In this document: one piece after another, positions 37,789-47,047 of the stretch
Layout of the letters: each line of letters starts with the position of its first letter
Numbering within the stretch: the first letter of the stretch is position 1
Assembly: GCA_947587485.1 (NCBI GenBank)
Contig: CANPXZ010000002.1
Span: 1 to 64,000 of the forward strand
Length of the DNA stretch: 64,000 nt
Origin: an uncultured Oscillospiraceae bacterium
Lineage (GTDB): Bacteria; Bacillota; Clostridia; Oscillospirales; Oscillospiraceae
Reading direction: 5' to 3'
The notes under the pieces: generated by a model
Told to the model about the DNA's origin: nothing
What the model saw: the letters and a program-made list of their open reading frames with translations, nothing else
The model's database searches: none
Translations under genes and position numbers: made by a program

Positions 37789-38571
37789 TCAGCGCTTTTG
37801 GTTTTTCTTCCAGATGTGCCAGAGGCCCCGGTGGATCAGGCTGTCGTCCAGGCGGATGTCCTTCCGGCGGCAGTGGGGGATGACGGCGGGGGCCCAGACG
37901 CCGGTGGCTACCACCGTGGCCGGCTGGCCCAGTTCCTCCTCCATCCCGGCCAGCAGTCCGTCCAGCATGGCGGCCGCGCCGTAGATGATGCCGGAGCGCA
38001 TGCTCTCGTCGGTGTTCTTGCAGATGATGTGGTCGGGGGCCTGGGGCGTCACGTTGTGCAGCAAGGAGGCCCGGCTGGTCAGGGCGGCGGTGGAGACCAT
38101 GATGCCCGGGGCGATGACGCCGCCGATGTACCGGCCCTGGGCGTCGGTGACCCCGAGGCCGATGGCGGTGTCCATATCCACCGTGATGACGGGCAGGGGG
38201 TAGTCCGCCTGGGCCGCCACGGCGGCGGCCACAAAATCGCCGCCCAGCTCGGAGGGGTCGTCCAGACGGATGTTCAGGCCCGTCTTCACGCCCGGCCCCA
38301 CCACCATGGGGGCCAGCCCGGTCAGACGCTCCAGCCCCTGCCGGAGGGTCAGGGTCAGCTCCGGCACCACGGAGGAGAGGATGCACCCCTCCAGCGCGCC
38401 GCAGTCCGCGCCCCGCTGGGTCAGCAGCAGGTGCATCAGCGCCGCGTACTCGTCCGACGTGCGGGTCTTGACGGTGGCGATCTGGCAGGAGAACCGGACG
38501 GCGCCGTCCTCCATGCCGGCCAGGGTGATACGGCTGTTGGAGAGGTCTACGGTCAAAAGCATGTACATCAC
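37789..38571 (-). CDS. coaX: Type III pantothenate kinase
   Basis: LLTVDLSNSRITLAGM, ITVDMDTAIGLGVTDAQGRYIGGVIAPGI. Confidence 0.9.
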   Translation of the reverse strand: MMYMLLTVDLSNSRITLAGMEDGAVRFSCQIATVKTRTSDEYAALMHLLLTQRGADCGALEGCILSSVVPELTLTLRQGLERLTGLAPMVVGPGVKTGLNIRLDDPSELGGDFVAAAVAAQADYPLPVITVDMDTAIGLGVTDAQGRYIGGVIAPGIMVSTAALTSRASLLHNVTPQAPDHIICKNTDESMRSGIIYGAAAMLDGLLAGMEEELGQPATVVATGVWAPAVIPHCRRKDIRLDDSLIHRGLWHIWKKNQKR

Positions 38572-38607
38572 TTCCCGGCCATAGCTTACCAGATTCCGCC
38601 GCCGCTG

Positions 38608-40161
38608 TCAAAGGGATATGGAAAAGTGCCCGCGCATGGCCAGGCAGTAGAGGCCCAGCCCCGCTCCCATGGACAGCGCCAGGGCGATAACGCTGCCGTC
38701 CGCGCCGGTGAGCGCCCCTAAAAGCCGGGCCGCGCCGCCGCTCAGCGCCGCCCACAGCAGCGCCCGGACCGTCCGCCGCCAGGGCAGGCGAAAGCCGGAG
38801 ACCTTCCGCAGCCGCCATATGCTCAGCGCGAAGTTGAAGATCTCGGTGAAGCAGATCACGAACAGATAGGCGTCCAGCCCCCATTCCGGCAGCAGCAGCC
38901 ACACCATCAGCGCGGAAAGGGCCACATCCGCGATGTTGACCGCCATGCAGAACATCATCTCGCCCAGACCCTTCAGGCAGCCGTCCGCCGCCATATCCAT
39001 GTACATCACCGGCACGATGAGGGCCAGCAGCCGTATATATCCGCCGGCCTCCCGGGAGTCATAGAGCGCCAGGCCCAGGCTGTCGCCCAGTCCGAGCAGC
39101 AGCGCCGCAGTGACGGAACTGAACAGAAGGCCCTTCCACAGCACGTCCTCCGTCACATGGCGGATGCTGTCTGTCCGGCCTTTCATCTGCTGCTCCGTGA
39201 GCTTCGGCACGATCAGCTCCGCCACGGCCATCATCAGGCAGGAGGGGAACAGCACCACCGGCAGGGCCATACCCTGCACGATCCCGTAGCCGGCCAGGGC
39301 CGTCTCCGCGGAAAGGCCGGAGGCGCGCAGACCCCGGGGCACCAGCAGGTGCTGGAGGGTGGACAGGCCGCTGCGGGCGTAGGACGCCGCCGCCAGGGGC
39401 AGCGCTACGGCCAGGAGCCGGTCCGTCATGCCGGCCAGTGGCGGGGAGGTCCTGTCCCGGACGATGCCGTGGGAGCGCCTGTCGGCGTAGTAGGCGGCCC
39501 CGAGGGCCGTCACGCCGAAGGTCTCGCCGATCAGGGCCCCGGCGGTGATACCCGCCACGGCAAACTCCAGGTTCGCCTCGGGGCCAAGCACCAGGATCAT
39601 GGCGGTGACGCCGATGGTGGCCAGCTGCTGACACACGGAGACGGTCACGCTCTTCCACACCCGGCCCACGGCGGTGAAGTAGCCGTGCATCACCGAGTCC
39701 ACGCCGGTCAGGGGCATGGTGAGCGCCAGCAGCATCAGCGGCCGCACGGTCCGGGCGTCCTCCAGCCAGAGAAAGCCCAGGGGCTCCGCGCTGAGCATGA
39801 GGATGAGCCCCGCCGCCAGACCGAAGAAGAGCCCGTATGCCATGCTCTCGCTCAGCGCCTGGGCCGCGCCGTGGGGCCGGCCCAGGCCCCGCTCCTCGCT
39901 CACCAGCCTTGTGACGGCGTAGCGGCTGCCGGACATGGCCACCGTCACCGCCAGCGTGTTCACGCTCATCACCAGTTGAAAAAGGCCGATGCCGGCCTCG
40001 CCGATCCGGCTCACCAGCCAGACCTGCCAGATCATGCCCACGAACCGCATGGCCAGGCCCGAGGCGGTGAGCAGCGCCGTGTTGAAGGCCAGGGTCCTGT
40101 CCTGAAGCAAACCGATCCCTCCAATGCCCTTGCGCAACTTTCCCAAAACGGGTATAATCAT
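38608..40161 (-). CDS. Polysaccharide/lipid flippase, stage V sporulation protein B-like (MVF/MATE superfamily)
   Basis: 517-aa polytopic protein; VSRIGEAGIGLFQLVMSVNTLAVTVAMSGSRYAVTRLVSEE, SpoVB-type. Confidence 0.8.
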   Translation of the reverse strand: MIIPVLGKLRKGIGGIGLLQDRTLAFNTALLTASGLAMRFVGMIWQVWLVSRIGEAGIGLFQLVMSVNTLAVTVAMSGSRYAVTRLVSEERGLGRPHGAAQALSESMAYGLFFGLAAGLILMLSAEPLGFLWLEDARTVRPLMLLALTMPLTGVDSVMHGYFTAVGRVWKSVTVSVCQQLATIGVTAMILVLGPEANLEFAVAGITAGALIGETFGVTALGAAYYADRRSHGIVRDRTSPPLAGMTDRLLAVALPLAAASYARSGLSTLQHLLVPRGLRASGLSAETALAGYGIVQGMALPVVLFPSCLMMAVAELIVPKLTEQQMKGRTDSIRHVTEDVLWKGLLFSSVTAALLLGLGDSLGLALYDSREAGGYIRLLALIVPVMYMDMAADGCLKGLGEMMFCMAVNIADVALSALMVWLLLPEWGLDAYLFVICFTEIFNFALSIWRLRKVSGFRLPWRRTVRALLWAALSGGAARLLGALTGADGSVIALALSMGAGLGLYCLAMRGHFSISL

Positions 40162-40200
40162 CTATATGGGACAAATTCACGGGATATGTTGAGGACGGTC

Positions 40201-40923
40201 ATGGGTACGGTGTCGGAAAAACTGAAGGAATCAAGGCTGCCCTATGCGGCGGCGGTGATCGTGGCGGGGGGCTCCGGGACCCGGTTCGGCGGCGACAAGC
40301 TGATGGCGGACCTGGAGGGGCTGCCGGTGCTGGCCAGGACGATGCTGGTCTTTGAGAGGGCGGAGGCGGTCCGGGCCATCGTGGTGGCGGCCAGAGCGGA
40401 CATGACGGACGCGGTGGCGGCCCTTGGCCAGGAGTACGGCGTCAGGAAGCTCACGGCGGTAGTCCCCGGGGGCGAGACCAGGGCCCGGTCCTGTCTGGCC
40501 GGGGTGCTGGCCGTGCCGCCGGAGGCGGAGCTCATCGCCATCCATGACGGGGCCCGGCCACTGGTGACGGAGAGGATCATCACCGACGCGCTGTGGACGG
40601 CTTACCGCCACACGGCGGCTCTGCCGGCGGTGCCGGTGCGGGACACGGTCAAGGTGGCGGATAAGGGGATGGTCGCGGGAACGCCGGACCGGTCCCATCT
40701 GTTCGCCGCCCAGACGCCCCAGTGCTTTCAGGCGGACCTTATCCGCGCGGCGCTGCTGGACGCGGCGGAAAACGCCCCGGAGGTCACCGACGACTGCCTG
40801 GCGGTGGAGCGCATCGGAGGAAGGATCGCCCTGTCGGAGGGCAGCGAGGAGAACATCAAGATCACCACGCCGCTGGACCTGCGGCTGGCGGCGCTCATTC
40901 TGGAAAGGAGAGAGCAGGCATGA
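40201..40923 (+). CDS. ispD: 2-C-methyl-D-erythritol 4-phosphate cytidylyltransferase
   Basis: [51 protein letters not shown]; alternative start 40186. Confidence 0.94.
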   Translation: MGTVSEKLKESRLPYAAAVIVAGGSGTRFGGDKLMADLEGLPVLARTMLVFERAEAVRAIVVAARADMTDAVAALGQEYGVRKLTAVVPGGETRARSCLAGVLAVPPEAELIAIHDGARPLVTERIITDALWTAYRHTAALPAVPVRDTVKVADKGMVAGTPDRSHLFAAQTPQCFQADLIRAALLDAAENAPEVTDDCLAVERIGGRIALSEGSEENIKITTPLDLRLAALILERREQA

Positions 40924-41387
40924 GGATCGGCCACGGCTACGACGCCCACCGGCTGACGGAGGGCAGGAAGCTCATATTGGGAGGCGTGGAGATACCCTTT
41001 GAAAGGGGGCTTCTGGGCCACTCGGACGCGGACGTGCTGCTGCACGCCCTGGCGGACGCCATCCTGGGCGCGGCGGCGCTGGGGGATATCGGGCATCTGT
41101 TTCCCGACAGCGACCCCGCCACGGAGGGCATCGACAGCCGGGTGATCCTCCGGGCGGCGGCCCAGGCGGCCCGGAAAGCCGGATACGCCGTGGGCAACTG
41201 CGACGTGACCGTCATCGCCCAGCGGCCAAAGCTGGCGGCATATCTGGACGAGATGCGGCGCAACATCGCCGAGGATCTGGCGGTGGACCTGCCCGCCGTC
41301 AGCGTCAAGGCCACCACGGAGGAGCGCATGGGCTTCACCGGCTCCGGCGAGGGCATCAGCGCCCACGCGGTGGTGCTGCTGGTGTGA
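40920..41387 (+). CDS. ispF: 2-C-methyl-D-erythritol 2,4-cyclodiphosphate synthase
   Basis: [64 protein letters not shown]; overlaps ispD stop. Confidence 0.95.
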   Translation: MRIGHGYDAHRLTEGRKLILGGVEIPFERGLLGHSDADVLLHALADAILGAAALGDIGHLFPDSDPATEGIDSRVILRAAAQAARKAGYAVGNCDVTVIAQRPKLAAYLDEMRRNIAEDLAVDLPAVSVKATTEERMGFTGSGEGISAHAVVLLV

Positions 41388-41399
41388 TCAGAACCAAAT

Positions 41400-41450
41400 A
41401 AAACGCCTCCCGCATACAATGGCCTGTGACCATTCGCGGGAGGAGTTTTT
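41400..41450 (+). promoter_or_regulatory. Terminator-like hairpin containing a SigE-like -10 (CATACAAT, 41413-41420) and the SD of the DUF3343 gene
   Basis: cctcccgc / gcgggagg stem (41406-41413 / 41436-41443), TTTTT at 41446-41450, ATG at 41451. Confidence 0.6.
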
Positions 41451-41708
41451 ATGCAATATCTTTTGACATTCCGAAGCCTGACCTATGCCCAGCGGGCGGC
41501 GCGGGTGCTGGAACGGGCGGGCGTGACGGGAACGGTCAGCCGCGTGCCCAAGGCGGCCGCCGTCCGAGGCTGCGCCTACTGCGTCATCGTCGCGGCACGC
41601 CACCGGGACTGGGCCGTCGACGTCCTCACAGCCGCAGGGCTCGGCCCGGAACGGGTGATATTGCGCCATCCGGACGGAACGGTGGAGGTGCCGAATGATC
41701 TATCTTGA
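41451..41708 (+). CDS. DUF3343-like small protein
   Basis: 85 aa, MQYLLTFRSLTYAQRAARVLERAGVTGTVSRVPKAAAVRGCAYCVIV; overlaps a class V aminotransferase gene. Confidence 0.75.
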   Translation: MQYLLTFRSLTYAQRAARVLERAGVTGTVSRVPKAAAVRGCAYCVIVAARHRDWAVDVLTAAGLGPERVILRHPDGTVEVPNDLS

Positions 41709-42810
41709 CAGCGCGGCGACCTCGTTTTTGAAGCCGGCGTCCGTGCGCTACGCCGTATCGGAGGCCATGGGGACCATGTCCAGCCCCGGCCGGGGCGGGT
41801 ATGAAAGCGCCATGGCGGCGGCGAACGTCCTGCTGGACTGCCGCATCGCGCTGGCGGACATGTTCTGCGTCCGGGACCCGGAGCGGGTGGTGTTCACCTC
41901 CAGCGCCACCCACGGGCTCAATATTGCCATCCGGAGCCTTGTGGGGCCGGGGGACAAAGTCGTGATCTCCGGCTATGAGCACAACGCCGTCTGGCGGCCC
42001 CTGTACGCCCTCGGCGCGGACGTGGCCGTGGCGAGAGCGCCGCTTTTTGAGCCTGAGGCCATGGCGCGGGCGTTCCGGGAGCTTCTGCCGGGGGCCGGGG
42101 CGGCGGTGTGCACCCAGGTCTCCAATGTGTTCGGCTATATCCTGCCGGTGGAGGAGATCGCGGCCCTGTGCCGGGAGCGGGGGGTGCCGCTGATCGTGGA
42201 CGCGTCCCAGGGGGCGGGCTGCGTGGGGCTGGACTTCGACGGCCTGGGCTGCGCCTTCGCGGCCATGCCCGGTCATAAGGGGCTGCTGGGGCCCCAGGGC
42301 ACCGGCGCGCTGCTGTGCCGGGACGGGAACGTGGAGCCGCTGTTCTATGGGGGCACGGGCTCCCAGAGCCAGCAGGCCGCCATGCCGGACTTTTTGCCGG
42401 ACCGGCTGGAGCCGGGCACACACAACGTGCCGGGCGTGGCGGGACTGCTGGCGGGGGTGCGGTGGCTGGAAAAACGGACCTGCCACGCCGTGCTGGCCCA
42501 CGAGAGGCGGCTGCTGGAGCTGTTCTCCGGCCGGCTGGCGGGGGAGCGCCGCGTGCGGCTGTTCCTCTCGCCGGAGCCTGAGCTGCAGACGGGCGTCGTG
42601 TCCGTACAGATCGGCGGGCTGGACTGCGAGGAAGCGGCGGCGCGGCTGGACCGGCTGGGCGTCGCCGTACGGGCGGGGCTGCACTGCGCGCCTCTGGCCC
42701 ATGAGACAGCCGGGACCCTGGAGACGGGGACCGTCCGGTTCAGCTTTTCGCCCTTCAACACGGAGCGGGAGGCACTGCAGGCTGCGGACGCGGTGCTTCA
42801 GCTCCTATGA
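41695..42810 (+). CDS. Class V aminotransferase / cysteine desulfurase-like protein
   Basis: MIYLDSAATSFLKPASV, VIVSGYEHNAV-like PLP fold, VDASQGAGCVGLDFDGLGCAFAAMPGHKGLLGPQGTGALL. Confidence 0.85.
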   Translation: MIYLDSAATSFLKPASVRYAVSEAMGTMSSPGRGGYESAMAAANVLLDCRIALADMFCVRDPERVVFTSSATHGLNIAIRSLVGPGDKVVISGYEHNAVWRPLYALGADVAVARAPLFEPEAMARAFRELLPGAGAAVCTQVSNVFGYILPVEEIAALCRERGVPLIVDASQGAGCVGLDFDGLGCAFAAMPGHKGLLGPQGTGALLCRDGNVEPLFYGGTGSQSQQAAMPDFLPDRLEPGTHNVPGVAGLLAGVRWLEKRTCHAVLAHERRLLELFSGRLAGERRVRLFLSPEPELQTGVVSVQIGGLDCEEAAARLDRLGVAVRAGLHCAPLAHETAGTLETGTVRFSFSPFNTEREALQAADAVLQLL

Positions 42811-42827
42811 GGCCGGGATATGAGAGG

Positions 42828-42867
42828 GGCCCGGCGCGGGATGGAAAAGGCCGTCCCGCGCCGGGCC
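42828..42867. repeat. 14-bp perfect GC-rich inverted repeat without T-tract
   Basis: ggcccggcgcggga ... tcccgcgccgggcc, 12-nt loop. Confidence 0.7.
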
Positions 42868-42898
42868 GCCGTTCGCGGGGACGTTTGCAGAAAACCTG

Positions 42899-42927
42899 TT
42901 GCCAAAGGATGGTTTTTGTTATATAAT
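42899..42927 (+). promoter_or_regulatory. SigA-type promoter of cdaA operon
   Basis: TTGCCA - 17 bp - TATAAT. Confidence 0.75.
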
Positions 42928-42986
42928 ACAAAGTTGACAAAGAGCGGCTATGAGAAGAAAAGAATTCGTTTGACGGTGCCAGTTGT

Positions 42987-43856
42987 ATGAGCGATTTTGT
43001 GAAAAATGTGACCGATAACTTGCGGCTCGTCCTGTCCATGAGCCTGTCCGACGTGCTGGACGTGCTGATCGTGGCGGTGGCCGTGTACGCGGCGATCTCC
43101 TTCATCCGGCGCACCAACTCCATCCGGTTCGCCCAGGGGATACTGCTTCTGCTGGTGGCCCTGTGGCTTTCCAGCCCCAGCATGCTGAATCTGACGCTGA
43201 CCAGCTTCATCCTGCGGCAGGTGTTTGAGATCGGCGTTCTGGCGGTGGTCGTGCTGTTCCAGCCGGAGATCCGGCGGGCGCTGGAGCGCGTGGGGTCCTA
43301 CCGCATCTTCTCGATCTTCGGCCGGGACATGGGCGGCCAGGCGCTGGATAAGGTCATCCGGCAGACGGTCTACGCCTGCGAGGACATGTCAGGCAGCCGC
43401 ACGGGCGCGCTGATCGTGTTCGAGAGGACCAACCGGCTCAACGAGCCCATGGCCTCCGGCACGCAGATCGACGCGCTGGTGTCGGCGGAGCTTTTGAAAA
43501 ACATCTTCTTCCACAACTCGCCGCTGCATGACGGCGCGGTGATCGTGAAGGACGGGCGGGTCGCGGCGGCGGGCTGCATGCTGCCCCTGAGCGAGAACGC
43601 CAACCTGAGCCGGGACCTGGGCATGCGCCACCGGGCCGGCATCGGCATGAGCGAGCGGTCCGACGCGCTGGTGGTCATCGTCTCGGAGGAGACCGGCGGC
43701 ATCAGCGTGGCCCAGGACGGGCTTTTGAAGCGGCACCTGAGCCAGGACACCTTCGAGGCCCTGCTGCGCCGGGAGTTGCTGCCGGAGGAGAACCAGGGCC
43801 GCAAGGGGCTGTTGGCCCGCCTGAAACGTACAAAGGGGAGCGACGATGCACAATAA
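42987..43856 (+). CDS. cdaA: Diadenylate cyclase CdaA (DacA)
   Basis: N-terminal TM helices; LHDGAVIV (DGA) and RHRAGIGMSERSDALVVIVSEETG (RHR) motifs. Confidence 0.95.
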   Translation: MSDFVKNVTDNLRLVLSMSLSDVLDVLIVAVAVYAAISFIRRTNSIRFAQGILLLLVALWLSSPSMLNLTLTSFILRQVFEIGVLAVVVLFQPEIRRALERVGSYRIFSIFGRDMGGQALDKVIRQTVYACEDMSGSRTGALIVFERTNRLNEPMASGTQIDALVSAELLKNIFFHNSPLHDGAVIVKDGRVAAAGCMLPLSENANLSRDLGMRHRAGIGMSERSDALVVIVSEETGGISVAQDGLLKRHLSQDTFEALLRRELLPEENQGRKGLLARLKRTKGSDDAQ

Positions 43857-45123
43857 CAGCCGTGTGAGCGTGATCGGAAAGATACTGGACAGCCACGTAT
43901 TCTGGGCCGCGCTCAGCCTGTGTGCGGCACTGATCATATGGATATACTATACGTCGAACTATGGGGCCACCAGGACCCAGACGTTCTATGGGGTGGAGGT
44001 CACCTTCACCGGCCAGGAGGCCATGCGCGATACGCTCAACATGGTGGTGTCCCGTCAGGATACCGCCACGGTGAACGTGACCCTCACCGGGACCCGGCGT
44101 GATATCTCCCAGATCAGCAGCGACGATCTCAGGGCGGTGGTGAACCTTTCCAACATCACCATGGCCGGGTACCGGACCATGAGCTATACCATCTCCTATC
44201 CCACCACGGTGAACCAGGCCAATATCCGGGAGACGAACAAGTCCCCCTCCACCGTCGGGCTGCAGATCAGCAAGCTCTCCACCAGGAGCTTCCCGGTGAC
44301 CGGCACGTTCGAGGGCACCACGGCGGAGGGGTATATGGTGGACAGCTCGGAGATGACCTTCGATCCCGCCAACGTGACCTTCACAGGCCCGGAGGAGGAG
44401 CTGGAACAAATCACGAGAGCGCAGGTGGTGGTCGGCCGGGACGAGGTCAGCTCGTCCTTCTCTGCGGAGGGCAATTACGTGCTCCTGGACGCGGATGACA
44501 ACGTGTTGGAGTTCGAGGACCTGCAGGCGGACACGGATACCGTGACCGTCACCGTGCCGGTGAGCACCATCAAGGAAGTGGCTCTGGACGTGACGCTGCT
44601 GGACGGCGGCGGGGCGTCGGCCGCAGAGAACGTGATCAAGCATATCGAGCCGGCGTCCATCACGGTGGCGGGCGACGCGGCAACGCTGGACGGTCTGAAC
44701 AGCATCTCCCTGGCCAACATCAACCTCGCCGACGCGCTGGAATTCCCGGAGGCGGAGTACAACATCGTGCTGCCAAACGGGGTGGAGTGCCTGTCCGGGG
44801 AGACGACGGCCAAGGCGAGCCTGGAGCTGGTGGGGCTGAGCTCCGACCTGTTCATCGTGACGAACCTCAGCTATATCAACGCCCCGGAGGGCTATAACGC
44901 CAGCATCATCGACGCGAACAAGGTCGTCACGGTCCGGGCCCCGTCCGACGTGTTGCCCCGGATCACGGCCAACAACATCCGGGTCGTGGCGGATCTGTCC
45001 GGCCTGGCCGGACAGGCGGTGGGCCGGTACAGAGTGCCCACTACCGTATATGTGGACGGGTTCGACAGCGCCGGCGTGGTGGGTACATATCCCGTCTATG
45101 TGCAGTTGGAGGAAGAGGAATGA
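43846..45123 (+). CDS. cdaR: YbbR-domain protein CdaR
   Basis: N-terminal TM then repeated YbbR-like domains; overlaps cdaA. Confidence 0.9.
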   Translation: MHNNSRVSVIGKILDSHVFWAALSLCAALIIWIYYTSNYGATRTQTFYGVEVTFTGQEAMRDTLNMVVSRQDTATVNVTLTGTRRDISQISSDDLRAVVNLSNITMAGYRTMSYTISYPTTVNQANIRETNKSPSTVGLQISKLSTRSFPVTGTFEGTTAEGYMVDSSEMTFDPANVTFTGPEEELEQITRAQVVVGRDEVSSSFSAEGNYVLLDADDNVLEFEDLQADTDTVTVTVPVSTIKEVALDVTLLDGGGASAAENVIKHIEPASITVAGDAATLDGLNSISLANINLADALEFPEAEYNIVLPNGVECLSGETTAKASLELVGLSSDLFIVTNLSYINAPEGYNASIIDANKVVTVRAPSDVLPRITANNIRVVADLSGLAGQAVGRYRVPTTVYVDGFDSAGVVGTYPVYVQLEEEE

Positions 45124-45518
45124 CGCAAAACGGTGTGGTGACGAAGCTGCTGGACAAGGGCATGGCGGAGGTCGCCGTGGAGCGGGGGACCGCCTGCGGC
45201 CACTGCTCCGGCTGCGGCGAGTGCGTATACGGCAAGCGCATCCTTGTGGCGGCACAGAACAAGATCTTTGCCAAGCCCGGCGACAGGGTGACCCTGGAAA
45301 CGGAGACCGGCGTGATCGTGCAGGCGGCGGTGCTGGTCTATATGATCCCGGTGGCCATGCTGTTCCTGGGCTACGGTCTGGGCGCACTGATGAGCCTGGG
45401 CCAGGGCCAGTGCATCGTGCTGAGCCTGATCATGTGCGCGGTGGGCGCGGCTGTCGTGACCATCCTGGGCCGGCGGCATAAGAAGATCGACTACGAGATC
45501 ACCGGTTACAGCCGCTGA
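45120..45518 (+). CDS. SoxR-reducing system protein RseC family
   Basis: GVVTKLLDKGMAEVAVERGTACGHCSGCGEC, two TM helices. Confidence 0.85.
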   Translation: MTQNGVVTKLLDKGMAEVAVERGTACGHCSGCGECVYGKRILVAAQNKIFAKPGDRVTLETETGVIVQAAVLVYMIPVAMLFLGYGLGALMSLGQGQCIVLSLIMCAVGAAVVTILGRRHKKIDYEITGYSR

Positions 45519-46405
45519 TGTACGGATACGTCCGCCCGGTCAAGGGCGAGCTGAAGGTATCGGAGCTCGAGCGCTTCCGTGGCGTGTACTGCGGGCTGTG
45601 CCACGAGCTGGCCAGGCGGTATGGATTCTGGAGCCGGTTTTTGGTCAATTACGACTTCACGTTCCTGGCCATGCTCCTGGCGGAGGACGCTCCCGCCCGG
45701 ACCTGTCCCCGCCGGTGCCCGGCCCATCCGTTCCACAAAACGGAATGTCTTGAAAGCTGCCAGAGCCTTCAGACGGCGGCGGACATGACCGTGGTGCTGG
45801 GCTGGTGGAAGCTGGCGGACGGTGCGGCGGACAAGAGCTTTCCCGCCTCCTGGGCGTGTCGGTTCGCCTGCCGGGCGCTGAAAGGGGCATATGACCGGGC
45901 GGTCTCCCGCCAGCCGGACTTTGCGGCGGCGGTGAAGGAGGACCTGGGGGCCCTGCAGACGCTGGAAAAGGAAAAATGTCCCAGTCTGGACGCGGCGGCG
46001 GACAAGTTCGCCAGCATCCTGCGCTCCATCGCCGGCGGCATAGAGGACCCAGCCCGGCAGCGGGCCGCCGGGGAGCTTTTGTATGCCCTGGGCCGCATCA
46101 TCTACATCCTGGACGCGGCGGACGATCTGGCGGACGATATCCGCGCGGACAGCTACAATCCCCTGCGGTACCGGTTCGCGCCGGTTGACGGCAGGCTCTC
46201 GCCGGAGGATGAGAAGGTCCTTCGGACAAGCATGCAGCACTCTCACAACGCCCTCGTGTCAGCCTATGCGCTGATGGGGGAGAATGTCTATACGGGCATT
46301 TTGTCAAATACCATCTATTTGGGTCTTCCGGCGGCCACTCAGGCGGTCTTTGCCGGGACCTGGAACACTTCCGCGAAAATACACAGGAAACGGAGCAGCA
46401 TATGA
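45518..46405 (+). CDS. DUF5685-like protein, Cys-rich with Asp-rich helix
   Basis: MYGYVRPVKGELKVSELERFRGVYCGLCHELARRYG; CPRRCPAHPFHKTECLESC; IYILDAADDLADDIRADSYNPLRYRF. Confidence 0.75.
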   Translation: MYGYVRPVKGELKVSELERFRGVYCGLCHELARRYGFWSRFLVNYDFTFLAMLLAEDAPARTCPRRCPAHPFHKTECLESCQSLQTAADMTVVLGWWKLADGAADKSFPASWACRFACRALKGAYDRAVSRQPDFAAAVKEDLGALQTLEKEKCPSLDAAADKFASILRSIAGGIEDPARQRAAGELLYALGRIIYILDAADDLADDIRADSYNPLRYRFAPVDGRLSPEDEKVLRTSMQHSHNALVSAYALMGENVYTGILSNTIYLGLPAATQAVFAGTWNTSAKIHRKRSSI

Positions 46406-47046
46406 ACGATCCATACAGCGTTTTGGGCGTGTCCCCCTCCGCCAGCGACGAAGAGGTCAAGCGGGCGTACCGCGATCTGGCGCGGAAATACCATCCTGAC
46501 AACTATCACGACAATCCCCTGGCGGACCTGGCCTCGGAGAAGATGAAGGAGATCAACGAAGCCTACGACACCATCACCAAAAGCCGGGAGCAGGGCGGCG
46601 GCGCGTCCTCCTACAGCTATGGGGGCAGCGCCTATCAGAGCGCCGGCCAGAGCCGGAGCACGGGCAAAAACGCCCAGTATGTCCAGATCCGCAACCTGAT
46701 CAACGCCAACAACCTGGCCCAGGCGGAGGCCATGCTGAACGCCATCGGCACCCACGACGCGGAGTGGTACTACCTCATGGGCAGCGTCTACTGGCGCAGG
46801 GGCTGGATGGACCAGGCGGGGCAGTATTACCGCACCGCCGCCACCATGGACCCGGGCAACCCGGAGTACCGCAACGCGGTGCAGTATATGAACCAGGGCG
46901 GACAGGCCTACCGGCCCGCCGGCGGCATGGGCGGGAGCATGATGGGCGGCGATATGGCCTGCAATATGTGCCAGAACCTGATCTGCGCGGACTGCTGCTG
47001 CGAGATGTGCGGGGGGAACCTGATCCCCTGCATCGGCTGCCGGTGA
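46402..47046 (+). CDS. J-domain protein with C-terminal Cys-rich tail
   Basis: N-terminal MNDPYSVLGVSPSASDEEVKRAYRDLARKYHPDNYHDN J-domain with HPD; C-terminal CNMCQNLICADCCCEMCGGNLIPCIGCR. Confidence 0.88.
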   Translation: MNDPYSVLGVSPSASDEEVKRAYRDLARKYHPDNYHDNPLADLASEKMKEINEAYDTITKSREQGGGASSYSYGGSAYQSAGQSRSTGKNAQYVQIRNLINANNLAQAEAMLNAIGTHDAEWYYLMGSVYWRRGWMDQAGQYYRTAATMDPGNPEYRNAVQYMNQGGQAYRPAGGMGGSMMGGDMACNMCQNLICADCCCEMCGGNLIPCIGCR

Positions 47047-47047
47047 G

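Noticed and set aside
39157-40200. N-terminal ~340 aa of the 588-aa + ORF ending in ispD
   Set aside because: Region is antisense to the SpoVB-like gene; ispD has its own promoter and start near 40201.
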